Virus record (IMG/VR): IMGVR_UViG_3300042112_000874
Coordinates: 1-38,721 of that record
Source: a virus
Direction: 5' to 3' (one strand)
Length of the DNA: 38,721 nucleotides
Program-made: the position numbers and the translations under genes
Notes under the pieces: model-generated
Database searches by the model: none
What the model was told of the DNA's origin: nothing
Seen by the model: the letters and a program-made list of their open reading frames with translations, nothing else
Shown here: positions 1-5,470 of the stretch, in pieces
Layout: the number at the start of each line of letters is the position of its first letter
Numbering within the stretch: position 1 is the first letter of the stretch

Positions 1-321
1 TAACTCGACCTGCGACATCGTGTAGAAACCAGGGTTCACTCTCTGCTTGTCCCACACGAACCCGACAGTGGCCCACTGAAACCCCCATGACTTCATCAGG
101 TCAATCGCCTGGTCGAGGTGGGGCGACGTGGACCAGAGGAAGAGGAGACAGTCCTTCTCTGCGATTCCTCGAATGTCGAGACCCTTCAGCTGCTCAAGTG
201 TGAGAGTCCCATAGTGATTTGAGGCCCCACCGCTTGATCCCTTGCCGAGTCCCTTGTGCTGTGTCTGTCCCTTATAGTCCCAGGGTGGATCGCAGTAGAT
301 GATGGAGTAACGCTTGTTCAT
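1..321 (-). CDS. MT-A70 family adenine-N6 methyltransferase (partial, N-terminal 107 residues)
   Basis: Reading the minus strand from ATG at 321 gives an open frame that runs off the window edge. The peptide begins MNKRYSIIYCDPPW; DPPW (residues 11-14) is the catalytic motif of MT-A70 type N6-adenine methyltransferases, and the following stretch with NHYGTL, then LFLWSTSPHLDQA and WGFQWATVGFVWDK, fits the family core in order. It would methylate adenine in DNA, probably phage DNA, for protection or regulation. The start codon sits directly behind the T-run of a terminator hairpin and has no good ribosome-binding site, so expression probably depends on read-through or an internal start. The C-terminal half lies outside the window. 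Confidence 0.85.
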   Translation of the reverse strand, partial: MNKRYSIIYCDPPWDYKGQTQHKGLGKGSSGGASNHYGTLTLEQLKGLDIRGIAEKDCLLFLWSTSPHLDQAIDLMKSWGFQWATVGFVWDKQRVNPGFYTMSQVEL

Positions 322-368
322 GAAAAAGACTCTTGCTCCCACAGGGATTTTAGTCCCTGGGGAGCAAG
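322..368 (-). terminator. Intrinsic terminator after the 391-660 gene
   Basis: On the minus strand the arms CTTGCTCCC and GGGAGCAAG (outer) and CAGGGA/TCCCTG (inner, one bulged base) form a hairpin of about 15 pairs, followed by AGTCTTTTT. It lies between the end of the small membrane protein gene (391) and the methylase start (321). Confidence 0.8.
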
Positions 369-390
369 TGTTCACCCGTGAGGGTTTGTT

Positions 391-660
391 TTAGGGCTTC
401 GTCTCGACAACGGCCGGAGTGGCCGCCGCGGCGTCAGCAGGAGTCCCCTCGACTGCGGGTGCAGTCTCGGTGACCGGAGTGGTGGGAGCCTCGACAGTCG
501 GGGCAGCCTCGGTAGCAGCCGAGACAGTCTCTGCAGGCTTCTCCTCGACCGGGGTCTCGGTCACACCGCCACCGAAGAGACCGGTGGAAAGCGCAGTGAG
601 ACCAGCAATGATGGCAGCAAGAATTGCTGCAATGACCTTGTTATTCTTGATGAGTTCCAT
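391..660 (-). CDS. Small membrane-anchored protein with Ala/Pro/Thr-rich tail
   Basis: Eighty-nine residues from ATG at 660, preceded by AGAGG about ten bases upstream; a longer reading from 741 would run through the neighbouring lipoprotein gene in another frame and lacks a ribosome site. Residues 1-8 are polar and basic (MELIKNNK), residues 9-33 form one membrane helix ending GLFGGG, and residues 34-89 are a low-complexity tail of Thr, Glu, Pro, Val and Ala. No family is recognised. The N-in single helix with an extended tail would suit an envelope-associated or lysis-accessory protein, but this is only a guess. It lies 13 bases after the small lipoprotein gene, so the two are probably co-transcribed and end at the terminator at 322-368. 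Confidence 0.65.
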   Translation of the reverse strand: MELIKNNKVIAAILAAIIAGLTALSTGLFGGGVTETPVEEKPAETVSAATEAAPTVEAPTTPVTETAPAVEGTPADAAAATPAVVETKP

Positions 661-673
661 TGTGTCCTCTTGG

Positions 674-787
674 TTACTCCGCCGCCGAATCAGCGGCAGA
701 ATCGGTACCGCTCGAGTCTTCATCGCTACCGGTGCAGCCACCGAGGAAGAGAAGACCGAGGGCGAAAATTGCAGTGATGAACTTCAT
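674..787 (-). CDS. 37-residue lipoprotein precursor
   Basis: An ORF from ATG at 787 to TAA at 674. The first 17 residues are a signal sequence (MKFITAIFALGLLFLGG) followed by Cys18, giving a clear lipobox (F-L-G-G-C). The mature part is about 20 residues, rich in Ser, Asp, Ala and Glu (CTGSDEDSSGTDSAADSAAE). A GGAG lies about seven bases before the ATG. It would be exported, lipidated and anchored in the cell envelope. Its acidic Ser/Asp mature sequence resembles a shorter version of the DTGDT lipoprotein at 1377-1664. Tiny phage lipoproteins can block superinfection or act as spanin parts; nothing here shows which. Confidence 0.7.
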   Translation of the reverse strand: MKFITAIFALGLLFLGGCTGSDEDSSGTDSAADSAAE

Positions 788-856
788 TTGATGCTCCATT
801 CCCTTGATTGGGTACCATGATTCTATCATCCGAAGTCGGATGTACAGAACACTCAG

Positions 857-863
857 TAACTAT
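857..863 (-). promoter_or_regulatory. ATAGTTA element upstream of the small lipoprotein
   Basis: The minus strand reads GTATAGTTAC between the tmRNA 3' end and the lipoprotein start at 787. ATAGTTA recurs upstream of four other minus-strand genes (3901, 16726, 18837, 34615). It is a candidate -10 or late-promoter element; function is inferred from recurrence only. Confidence 0.35.
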
Positions 864-898
864 ACTAAAACAAGTGACTGTGTAATTGCTTTATAAGA

Positions 899-1265
899 TG
901 GTGGACCCGAGGGGAGTCGAACCCCTGTCCGAAGCACCATCATCCTTCCGAGATACGTGGCCTGCCGGAAGCTCACCGGCGAGTGTCGGAACCTTTGGCC
1001 CCCGTCACGGTGTCCTGTCTATCTTCGTTCCCCGACCGTCCACCGATCCGTCGGTTCACTGCGGGTCTGAAACTCACCCGGATGGGATCGACCACCCTCC
1101 ATCCGAGCGCCGCGGGGTCTAGATGCCCCGGGACCTCAACTAAGCCGCGAGGGCCTCGCTGAAGTGGTCAGTGTTGTTGGCACTTACTTGCTTGGTCCGA
1201 TAGGGGAGACCACCCCTGCCACGCCCTTCAGGAATCCGACACCCCGTCGAAACCAGTACGGGCCC
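899..1265 (-). ncRNA. ssrA: Transfer-messenger RNA (tmRNA)
   Basis: A 367-nt gene with both tRNA-like ends. The 5' end GGGCCCG pairs with CGGGTCC at the 3' end, including a G3-U70 pair (the alanine identity element), followed by A and an encoded CCA. The 5' part carries the typical TGGTTTCGACGGGGT; the 3' part has a T arm with loop TTCGACT. The reading frame on minus 1181-1140 starts at a GCC resume codon after GTAAGT and encodes the tag ANNTDHFSEALAA then TAG. The tag ends in ALAA, like bacterial degradation tags. tmRNA rescues stalled ribosomes with SmpB and marks the nascent chain for proteolysis. No smpB gene is visible here, so host SmpB would be needed. Confidence 0.93.
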
Positions 1266-1360
1266 ATGAAATGATGTGCGGCTTTTGAACCCCCAGAGCC
1301 GCAAACTGTGCCAACTTACGATCTGGACGGGATTGCTGTCAGGATACCCGTGTGTACGAT

Positions 1361-1372
1361 CCCTGATCAGGG
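1361..1372. repeat. Perfect palindrome between lipoprotein and tmRNA
   Basis: CCCTGATCAGGG is a 12-base perfect palindrome just past the lipoprotein stop. It could be a hairpin that separates the lipoprotein from the tmRNA, but there is no T-run after it on either strand. The rest of 1266-1360 holds a second stem (GCGGCT/AGCCGC near 1280-1303) and no gene. Confidence 0.3.
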
Positions 1373-1376
1373 GCGA

Positions 1377-1664
1377 TTAGGCCGGAGGAGTCTCAGCAGT
1401 GTCTCCGCCCGTGTCCTCGGTCCCGGTGTCGCTGGTGCCCGTATCCGCGCCGGTATCGACAGGGTCGGCGGCAGTGTCACCGGTGTCTGCGCCCGTGTCA
1501 ACGGGGTCGATTGCAGTGTCAGCGGTATCAGCGGTGTCGCCGGTATCGACCGGAGTTCCCGTGTCGTCGCCGCACTCGACAGCGGTGTCTTCCTTCACAT
1601 CCTCATCAGTGGAGCATGCGAAGAGGAGGAAGGGGAGGGTGAGGAACAGAACTACGAAACGCAT
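1377..1664 (-). CDS. DTGDT-repeat lipoprotein
   Basis: Ninety-five residues from ATG at 1664, with AAGGAG eight to ten bases upstream. Residues 1-16 are a signal sequence ending L-L-F-A before Cys17 (lipobox). The mature chain is acidic and repetitive, built from DTGDT, DTADT and PVDTGADTG units, with almost no hydrophobic residues. Such Asp-Thr-Gly rich lipoproteins are typical of Myxococcota and related deltaproteobacterial genomes, where they form flexible surface spacers. Its presence between tRNAs and the tmRNA in a phage-like gene string suggests host-derived cargo. A CATACTTAG element lies 25 bases before the start. Function is unknown beyond likely outer-membrane surface display. Confidence 0.8.
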   Translation of the reverse strand: MRFVVLFLTLPFLLFACSTDEDVKEDTAVECGDDTGTPVDTGDTADTADTAIDPVDTGADTGDTAADPVDTGADTGTSDTGTEDTGGDTAETPPA

Positions 1665-1688
1665 TGTTTTCTCCTTGTGTTGAAAAGG

Positions 1689-1697
1689 CTAAGTATG
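1689..1697 (-). promoter_or_regulatory. CATACTTAG element upstream of the DTGDT lipoprotein
   Basis: The minus strand reads CATACTTAG 25 bases before the ATG at 1664. The identical nonamer occurs immediately before the giant surface protein (25779-25787) and before the endolysin candidate (33440-33448), and nowhere else that I could find. A candidate late promoter core. Confidence 0.4.
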
Positions 1698-1701
1698 GGG
1701 A

Positions 1702-1788
1702 CGGAGACGGCAGGATTTGAACCTGCGACCAGCTTTCGCCGGTGGTCCCTTAGCAAGGGACTGGTTTGAGCCGCTCACCCACGTCTCC
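1702..1788 (-). tRNA. tRNA-Ser(GCU)
   Basis: Acceptor GGAGACG pairs with CGTCTCC, discriminator G, anticodon loop TTGCTAA, long variable arm typical of serine. CCA is not encoded (next bases are TCC), unlike almost all other tRNAs here. Third gene of the Thr-Ser-Ser operon. Confidence 0.95.
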
Positions 1789-1795
1789 AAAGTAA

Positions 1796-1884
1796 TGGCG
1801 GAAGGAGTGAGATTCGAACTCACGGTGGTGATTACCCACGGCGGTTTTCAAGACCGCTGCCTTAAACCACTCGGCCATCCTTCC
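1796..1884 (-). tRNA. tRNA-Ser(UGA)
   Basis: Acceptor GGAAGGA/TCCTTCC, discriminator G, anticodon loop CTTGAAA, long variable arm, CCA encoded at 1796-1798. Confidence 0.95.
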
Positions 1885-1888
1885 ATAA

Positions 1889-1963
1889 TGGAGCCCGAAG
1901 TCGGGATTGAACCGACGACCTGCTGCTTACAAGGCAGCTGCTCTACCACTGAGCTATTTGGGC
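1889..1963 (-). tRNA. tRNA-Thr(UGU)
   Basis: Anticodon stem GCTGC/GCAGC with loop CTTGTAA; CCA encoded. Acceptor GCCCAAA/TTCGGGC-type stem has one A-C mismatch at the fifth pair. First gene of the operon. Confidence 0.93.
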
Positions 1964-1967
1964 GTTT

Positions 1968-1981
1968 GTTCCGGTAGGAAC
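1968..1981 (-). promoter_or_regulatory. Leader hairpin 4 nt before tRNA-Thr
   Basis: GTTCC-TACC-GGAAC on the minus strand, just before the 5' end of the first tRNA. Two other tRNA operons (at 4480 and 9190) have a similar hairpin at the same place, suggesting a shared 5' leader structure. Confidence 0.4.
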
Positions 1982-2007
1982 ATTGGTAATGTAATCACAG
2001 CGTCACG

Positions 2008-2021
2008 AGTGTACATACACT
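2008..2021. promoter_or_regulatory. Operator-like palindrome upstream of the Thr-Ser-Ser tRNA operon
   Basis: AGTGTACATACACT is a perfect inverted repeat (6+2+6) about 45 bases upstream of the first tRNA. It could bind a dimeric repressor. The remaining stretch 2022-2157 contains only a 7-bp stem (2106-2122, CCCCGTG-TAT-CACAGGG) after the next gene, perhaps a weak terminator; no gene is seen. Confidence 0.35.
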
Positions 2022-2157
2022 GATGAACTTCTTTCTTTCCACCAGTTGTCCCAGCTTTGAGCAGGGATGGTGCAATGGTTATCCTAATCAACAATCGCGG
2101 AGTGTCCCCGTGTATCACAGGGTTCAACGGGTGTCATCGTGGTTTCGGTGTGGAACC

Positions 2158-2703
2158 TTAGTCTGCCGAAGTCAAGCGTCCCACCGGCGGCCGTGTTTTC
2201 ATCGCTTTCCTAAAGGCATCCATGTACTCCTTCGACTTTATCACTTCCCTCGAGTACTTCGACCGGTTCTTGTAGTCGGGGAACCCCTCGTCGGACATCA
2301 CCCGCTCCATGTGGGCCTCCTCCTCCGCCATTTCGTCCTCGACCTTCCGGAGGTGCTCTATTGTTCCCTTGAAGGGTTTGTACCTCGACATGAAGCCGAT
2401 GAGACTCTTTTCGAGCGGTTGTGCTGGGTCCTGGATCCAGGTGCCGGGCTCATCCTTGTCCTCGATGTACTGCTCGTAGACGACCCGACCGCCGCTGCAG
2501 GATTCGCTAGTACACTCATCCCGTTTCATCTCAAGCACCCTGGCTATCTGTCCGGCGGAGCCCGAGAAGATGAAGGGATCCGAGATACCAGGCGTGAAGC
2601 GATTCCTGACCGCCTTGGAGCGGAAGTCCACTGGAACAACGTCTCCCTCACGGAGGATCTCCTCACGGACGATTCTGCGAAGCTGTGATTCTGTGATTTT
2701 CAT
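2158..2703 (-). CDS. Tagged protein: shared N-terminal peptide plus unknown 160-residue domain
   Basis: One hundred eighty-one residues starting MKITESQLRRIVREEILRE, a variant of the peptide shared by at least nine proteins in the window. The body (residues 20-181) is charged, with CTSESC in the middle, a Glu/Met-rich helix (EDEMAEEEAHMERVM) and a basic C-terminus; no known domain is recognised. The three adjacent minus-strand genes 3895, 3312 and 2703 all begin with the tag and are separated by only 10-12 bases, so they form one transcription unit. Its length and lack of signal peptide suggest an internal virion or cytoplasmic protein. What the body does is unknown. Confidence 0.85.
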   Translation of the reverse strand: MKITESQLRRIVREEILREGDVVPVDFRSKAVRNRFTPGISDPFIFSGSAGQIARVLEMKRDECTSESCSGGRVVYEQYIEDKDEPGTWIQDPAQPLEKSLIGFMSRYKPFKGTIEHLRKVEDEMAEEEAHMERVMSDEGFPDYKNRSKYSREVIKSKEYMDAFRKAMKTRPPVGRLTSAD

Positions 2704-2715
2704 GTTGATTCCTTG

Positions 2716-3312
2716 TCAAACCATCTGCAAAATGTCGAGGTTCCACAGTGCAAGGAGGGTCGGCGTCCTGCCGTCCTTCCTGCGATACGCCTTCGAGAGC
2801 GAGGACTTGGGCCAGCCATCGTAGCCAACCCAGTTCATCGCACTGTGCTGGTCAAAATTGTCGAGGTGCGTCGGCGTGAGCTTGTCATCCGGGTCGTCGA
2901 GCTGGATCGACTCGATGTCGGGCCTGCTGTTGAGATAGTAGTCCCATACTCTCTTTGCACTGGCGGAGACGGAATCCCTGTCGGACGCAATGGGGTCGGG
3001 ATGGACAGCGTCCATCAGCAAGTCATAGAGGAGCGGGCCCAGTCCCGGGATGCTGACCTTCGATGACTCGACCACCCAGAGCCTCATGCTCTCCCTGCCC
3101 CAACCAGACGGGTGCCAGAGTGGTCCCCTGACCAGCGAAGCAGAGATGCTGCCTGAGCCATCCGGACCCGTGGCCGTGATCTCGACGAGCTTCTCACCAC
3201 TGCTTATCTCGAAGGTGAGTCCCATCTCCACTGCAGTATCGGGAGTGATCATCGCCTCTGTGAGAAGTGTCTCACGGATGAGCTGACGAAGTGTGGATTC
3301 TGTGATTCTCAT
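2716..3312 (-). CDS. Tagged protein with conserved phage domain, paralog 1
   Basis: One hundred ninety-eight residues beginning MRITESTLRQLIRETLLTE. It is a clear paralog of the next upstream gene (3323-3895): both share GLGPL-YDL--D, SDR--VS--AKRVW-YY, a conserved -LDD- followed by LTP, and SSLSKAYRRK-G--PTL near the C-terminus. The GLGPLLYD stretch followed by SDR and AKRVW resembles phage proteins sometimes labelled acetyltransferase-like; I cannot confirm a GNAT acetyl-CoA loop, so treat this as a family of unknown function. AAGGA precedes the ATG. Ends ten bases before the start of the 2158-2703 gene. Confidence 0.85.
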   Translation of the reverse strand: MRITESTLRQLIRETLLTEAMITPDTAVEMGLTFEISSGEKLVEITATGPDGSGSISASLVRGPLWHPSGWGRESMRLWVVESSKVSIPGLGPLLYDLLMDAVHPDPIASDRDSVSASAKRVWDYYLNSRPDIESIQLDDPDDKLTPTHLDNFDQHSAMNWVGYDGWPKSSLSKAYRRKDGRTPTLLALWNLDILQMV

Positions 3313-3322
3313 GTTTCCTTCT

Positions 3323-3895
3323 TCAGTACGAGTCCACGAGGCCGAGTCTCACCAGTGCATCTAAAGTAGGCCTTCCGCCTCCCTTCCGCCTGTAGGCTTT
3401 CGACAGCGAGGAGCTTGACCAATCGCCCTTGTCATGCAGCTTGGCGCTCGTCTGGTAGCAGTTGTCGTCTAGTTCAGGGGTGAGGGTGTTGAACTCATCG
3501 TCCAAATGCAGCTTCTCGATGTCGTCCCTTCGGTCGTGGTAGTAGTTCCACACCCGCTTGGCAGCATCGGAGACATCTTTCCTGTCGGACATTAGAGGGT
3601 GTGGACTGATGACGTCGATCATCAGGTCGTACATGAGGGGACCGAGGCCGTCGATCCTGGCCTGCGAGAACACAATCTGCCAGGCATCGCTGCAGGGGGC
3701 GACGGTCGATGTAGCCGAAAGGGTGCCCACGGCGGAGTCCCTCCCTTCCTTGCGTGCGTAGATGACAGCGCTTTCAGGATACTTGCGAATCTGGAACCTG
3801 AGGCCGAGTTCACTGGCGTATGCTGGTGTCATTGCAACCTCAGTGAGGAGCGCCTCACGGATGAGACTGCGAAGCGTAGATTCAGTGATTCTCAT
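3323..3895 (-). CDS. Tagged protein with conserved phage domain, paralog 2
   Basis: One hundred ninety residues beginning MRITESTLRSLIREALLTE; paralog of 2716-3312, with the same order of conserved blocks (DGLGPLMYDL, MSDRKDVSDAAKRVWNYY, LTPELDDNC, SSLSKAYRRKGG). The start codon lacks a convincing ribosome site; an ATAGTTA element sits only five bases upstream (3901-3907), so if that is a -10 the mRNA could be leaderless. It is the first gene after the terminator of the tRNA-Glu operon. The duplication followed by divergence suggests both copies are retained for related but separate roles. Confidence 0.85.
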   Translation of the reverse strand: MRITESTLRSLIREALLTEVAMTPAYASELGLRFQIRKYPESAVIYARKEGRDSAVGTLSATSTVAPCSDAWQIVFSQARIDGLGPLMYDLMIDVISPHPLMSDRKDVSDAAKRVWNYYHDRRDDIEKLHLDDEFNTLTPELDDNCYQTSAKLHDKGDWSSSSLSKAYRRKGGGRPTLDALVRLGLVDSY

Positions 3896-3900
3896 GCTGA

Positions 3901-3907
3901 TAACTAT
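3901..3907 (-). promoter_or_regulatory. ATAGTTA element next to a tagged-gene start
   Basis: GCATAGTTATC on the minus strand, between the tRNA-Glu terminator and the start codon at 3895. Same heptamer as at 857, 16726, 18837 and 34615. Confidence 0.35.
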
Positions 3908-3916
3908 GCCTCGCGA

Positions 3917-3958
3917 ACCTTAAAAGAACTTTGGGCCGGAATGAATCCGGCCCAAAGT
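3917..3958 (-). terminator. Intrinsic terminator after tRNA-Glu
   Basis: A perfect 13-bp stem (ACTTTGGGCCGGA / TCCGGCCCAAAGT) with a 5-nt loop, followed on the minus strand by TCTTTTAAGG. It begins at the CCA end of tRNA-Glu, so transcript release and tRNA 3' end coincide. Confidence 0.85.
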
Positions 3959-4032
3959 GGTGATCCCACCGGGAGTTGAACCCGGCTTCCGGGGATGAAA
4001 ACCCCGTGTCCTAACCGATAGACGATGGGATC
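3958..4032 (-). tRNA. tRNA-Glu(UUC)
   Basis: Acceptor GATCCCA/TGGGATC, anticodon stem CGGGG/CCCCG with loop TTTTCAT (anticodon TTC), T loop TTCAACT, encoded CCA. Confidence 0.95.
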
Positions 4033-4037
4033 GAAAA

Positions 4038-4301
4038 TTATGATAGCTCTATGAGCCTCTTGGCTCTGAAGTAGTTTCCACCCTTTGCTGCAAGTCCAAC
4101 CTTGAGAAGTGCTTGCCGAATGGATGTCGTTGTCTTGAGTGCGTCAATCATCTCCTCGTCAGACACTCTCTTACCAGACTTTCCCTTGTTCTTGTTTCTA
4201 CCGCGCCATGTATGGGTCATGGAGTGGCAGTTTGGGCAGAGAAGCTCTACATTTTCTCTTGAGTTGTCATGATGGTTACCATTCTTGTGCTCAAGATTCA
4301 A
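4038..4301 (-). pseudogene. HNH endonuclease, 5'-truncated (possible homing endonuclease remnant)
   Basis: Eighty-seven residues from a TTG codon at 4301 (no ATG or ribosome site). It begins NLEHKNGNHHDNSRENVELLC, matching the second half of phage HNH homing endonucleases of the LDHINGNxxDNRxxNLxxLCPNCHSxT type: first His, Asn and the final CPNCH are present, as is the usual C-terminal helix-turn-helix (EEMIDALKTTTSIRQAL, VGLAAKGGNY). The first zinc CxxC pair and N-terminal strand are missing; the frame runs straight into the 3' end of the adjacent tRNA (4308). The tRNA boundary therefore appears to have removed the 5' end. It may be inactive, or it may survive as a mini-nuclease. Confidence 0.7.
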
Positions 4302-4307
4302 AATGAT

Positions 4308-4398
4308 TGGTGTCCCCGGTGGGATTCGAACCCACGATGGTGATTTCTCACGTCGGATTAAAAGTCCGAAACCTTCGGCCAGCTCGGTGCACGAGGAC
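4308..4398 (-). tRNA. tRNA with UUU anticodon and long (type II) variable arm
   Basis: Acceptor GTCCTCG/CGGGGAC, discriminator A, encoded CCA. Anticodon stem TCGGA/TCCGA with loop CTTTTAA reads UUU (lysine), yet the variable region GTGAGAAATCAC forms a long arm as in Leu, Ser or Tyr tRNAs. Body identity and anticodon disagree; see findings. Confidence 0.8.
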
Positions 4399-4404
4399 TC
4401 TGTA

Positions 4405-4480
4405 TGGTTGGGGCGGAAGGATTCGAACCTTCGGATATCGGAGCCAAAGTCCGATGCTCTACCTACTGAGCTACGATCCC
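4405..4480 (-). tRNA. Chimeric tRNA-Gln(UUG)-like gene with broken acceptor stem
   Basis: Anticodon stem TCGGA/TCCGA, loop CTTTGGC (anticodon TTG). The 3' 29 bases (T arm, acceptor 3' strand, CCA) are identical to those of the canonical tRNA-Gln at 5395-5469, but the 5' strand GGGATCG does not match: three of seven acceptor pairs are lost. Either a recombined pseudogene or a tRNA needing repair. Confidence 0.65.
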
Positions 4481-4484
4481 GTTA

Positions 4485-4503
4485 GTTCAGGTGTTTCCTG
4501 AAC
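4485..4503 (-). promoter_or_regulatory. Leader hairpin 4 nt before the second tRNA operon
   Basis: GTTCAGG-AAACA-CCTGAAC on the minus strand, a perfect 7-bp stem between the promoter at 4511-4538 and the first tRNA. Confidence 0.5.
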
Positions 4504-4510
4504 CTTGTCT

Positions 4511-4538
4511 ATAATACATCGACCCAGAGAATTGACAA
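4511..4538 (-). promoter_or_regulatory. Sigma-70-type promoter of the Gln'/UUU/Glu tRNA operon
   Basis: -35 TTGTCA (4533-4538) and -10 TATTAT (4511-4516) with a 16-base spacer, just after the nuclease stop codon. Predicted start lies just before the leader hairpin. Confidence 0.65.
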
Positions 4539-4539
4539 C

Positions 4540-5358
4540 CTACTTCACTTTGCAGGTCTCTTTCTTCGCTTTCGAGTGACCGCCTACGTCTACAGGCCAG
4601 AGAGCCTTTGTGACCGACCCCTTGTCGACCCCAGGTGGGACTGGGAAGGTCACGCCTGTCGCAGCCTCCACTGCGGATATTGAGACAGCCGAGGGAAGGG
4701 GATCAGAGGGCTGCTTCTCGACCTGCCTGAAGATGAAAGCCATCGATTCACCCGTCACGTTGTCAATGATGATCTTGTAGAGGGCCTCGGGGACGACGAC
4801 CTTGCTGTCCCCGATTGTCTTGCTTTTCCCGACCTCGTAGATGTTGCCAGCGTACACAGTGAGGGGGTGCTTCCTCCCCCAGGCCCAGGCTCTTGTCGAG
4901 GCCTCGATGCCCTTCCACACGCCCCTGTTGAGGTTCGGGAGCTGTGGGCTCATGTTGCTCATGAGGAAGGACTCCTGCTCGGTCTGGAGGCTCCAGCTGA
5001 GGTCTGCGTCCGGAACGAGGTGTCCCTTGTCATAACCAGACTTCGCATAGTCTCCCGGTGTCGCCCTGCCTTCCTTCGGAAGAGCCTCGTCTGCGACGAA
5101 TGCGTCCTTCCTTGGGACACAACCGACCGTGTCGGTCGGTGTAACTGTCCATCCGACCCACACGGGAATCTTTGCGACATTATCATGGAGGAGCGCGTAC
5201 CCTTCCTTACATGTCAATGTAGCGCTTGTCTTCGGAGACTGGGGAGCGCCCCAGGGAAGCTCTGTCGAGCACTGTTCGATGGGCTTGTTCGGCTTCTGGT
5301 CCCAGGCAAGAGAAGTGAGCGGGAACAGCAGAAGAGTTGTCAGCAGTATTCTTTTCAT
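4540..5358 (-). CDS. Secreted DNA/RNA non-specific endonuclease
   Basis: Two hundred seventy-two residues from ATG at 5358 (GGAG nine bases upstream); the longer reading from 5382 would begin without a ribosome site. Residues 1-18 are a signal peptide (MKRILLTTLLLFPLTSLA). The body contains YDKGHLVPDAD (residues 109-119), the DRGH active site with Lys for Arg, followed by MSNMSPQ-P-LNRGVWKGIE containing the conserved Asn-rich metal-binding helix. This is the beta-beta-alpha-metal NucA/Serratia nuclease family, which cuts single- or double-stranded DNA and RNA with Mg. Exported location suggests degradation of DNA in the periplasm or after lysis. Cys30, Cys50, Cys80 and a C-terminal Cys may form disulfides. 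It follows the seven-tRNA operon. Confidence 0.88.
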   Translation of the reverse strand: MKRILLTTLLLFPLTSLAWDQKPNKPIEQCSTELPWGAPQSPKTSATLTCKEGYALLHDNVAKIPVWVGWTVTPTDTVGCVPRKDAFVADEALPKEGRATPGDYAKSGYDKGHLVPDADLSWSLQTEQESFLMSNMSPQLPNLNRGVWKGIEASTRAWAWGRKHPLTVYAGNIYEVGKSKTIGDSKVVVPEALYKIIIDNVTGESMAFIFRQVEKQPSDPLPSAVSISAVEAATGVTFPVPPGVDKGSVTKALWPVDVGGHSKAKKETCKVK

Positions 5359-5394
5359 GGTATCTCCAGCACTACGTATCATACCGGAGATTTC

Positions 5395-5469
5395 TGGTTG
5401 GGGCGGAAGGATTCGAACCTTCGAATGCGGGAGTCAAAGTCCCGTGTCTTACCGCTTGACGACGCCCCA
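5395..5469 (-). tRNA. tRNA-Gln(UUG)
   Basis: Canonical glutamine tRNA: TGGGGCG/CGCCCCA acceptor, loop CTTTGAC, encoded CCA. Last gene of a seven-tRNA operon (5957 to 5395). Confidence 0.95.
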
Positions 5470-5470
5470 G

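Noticed and set aside
1260-1376. Possible promoter of the tmRNA
   Set aside because: No -35/-10 pair with acceptable spacing is visible; the tmRNA may be co-transcribed from upstream.
1399-1683. Plus-strand frame rich in SPVS repeats
   Set aside because: Antisense shadow of the DTGDT lipoprotein repeats; no ribosome site and no independent features.
2023-2157. tRNA-like text on the plus strand (GATGGTGCAATGGTTATCC)
   Set aside because: D-arm-like words are present but no matching anticodon, T arm or acceptor stem could be folded.
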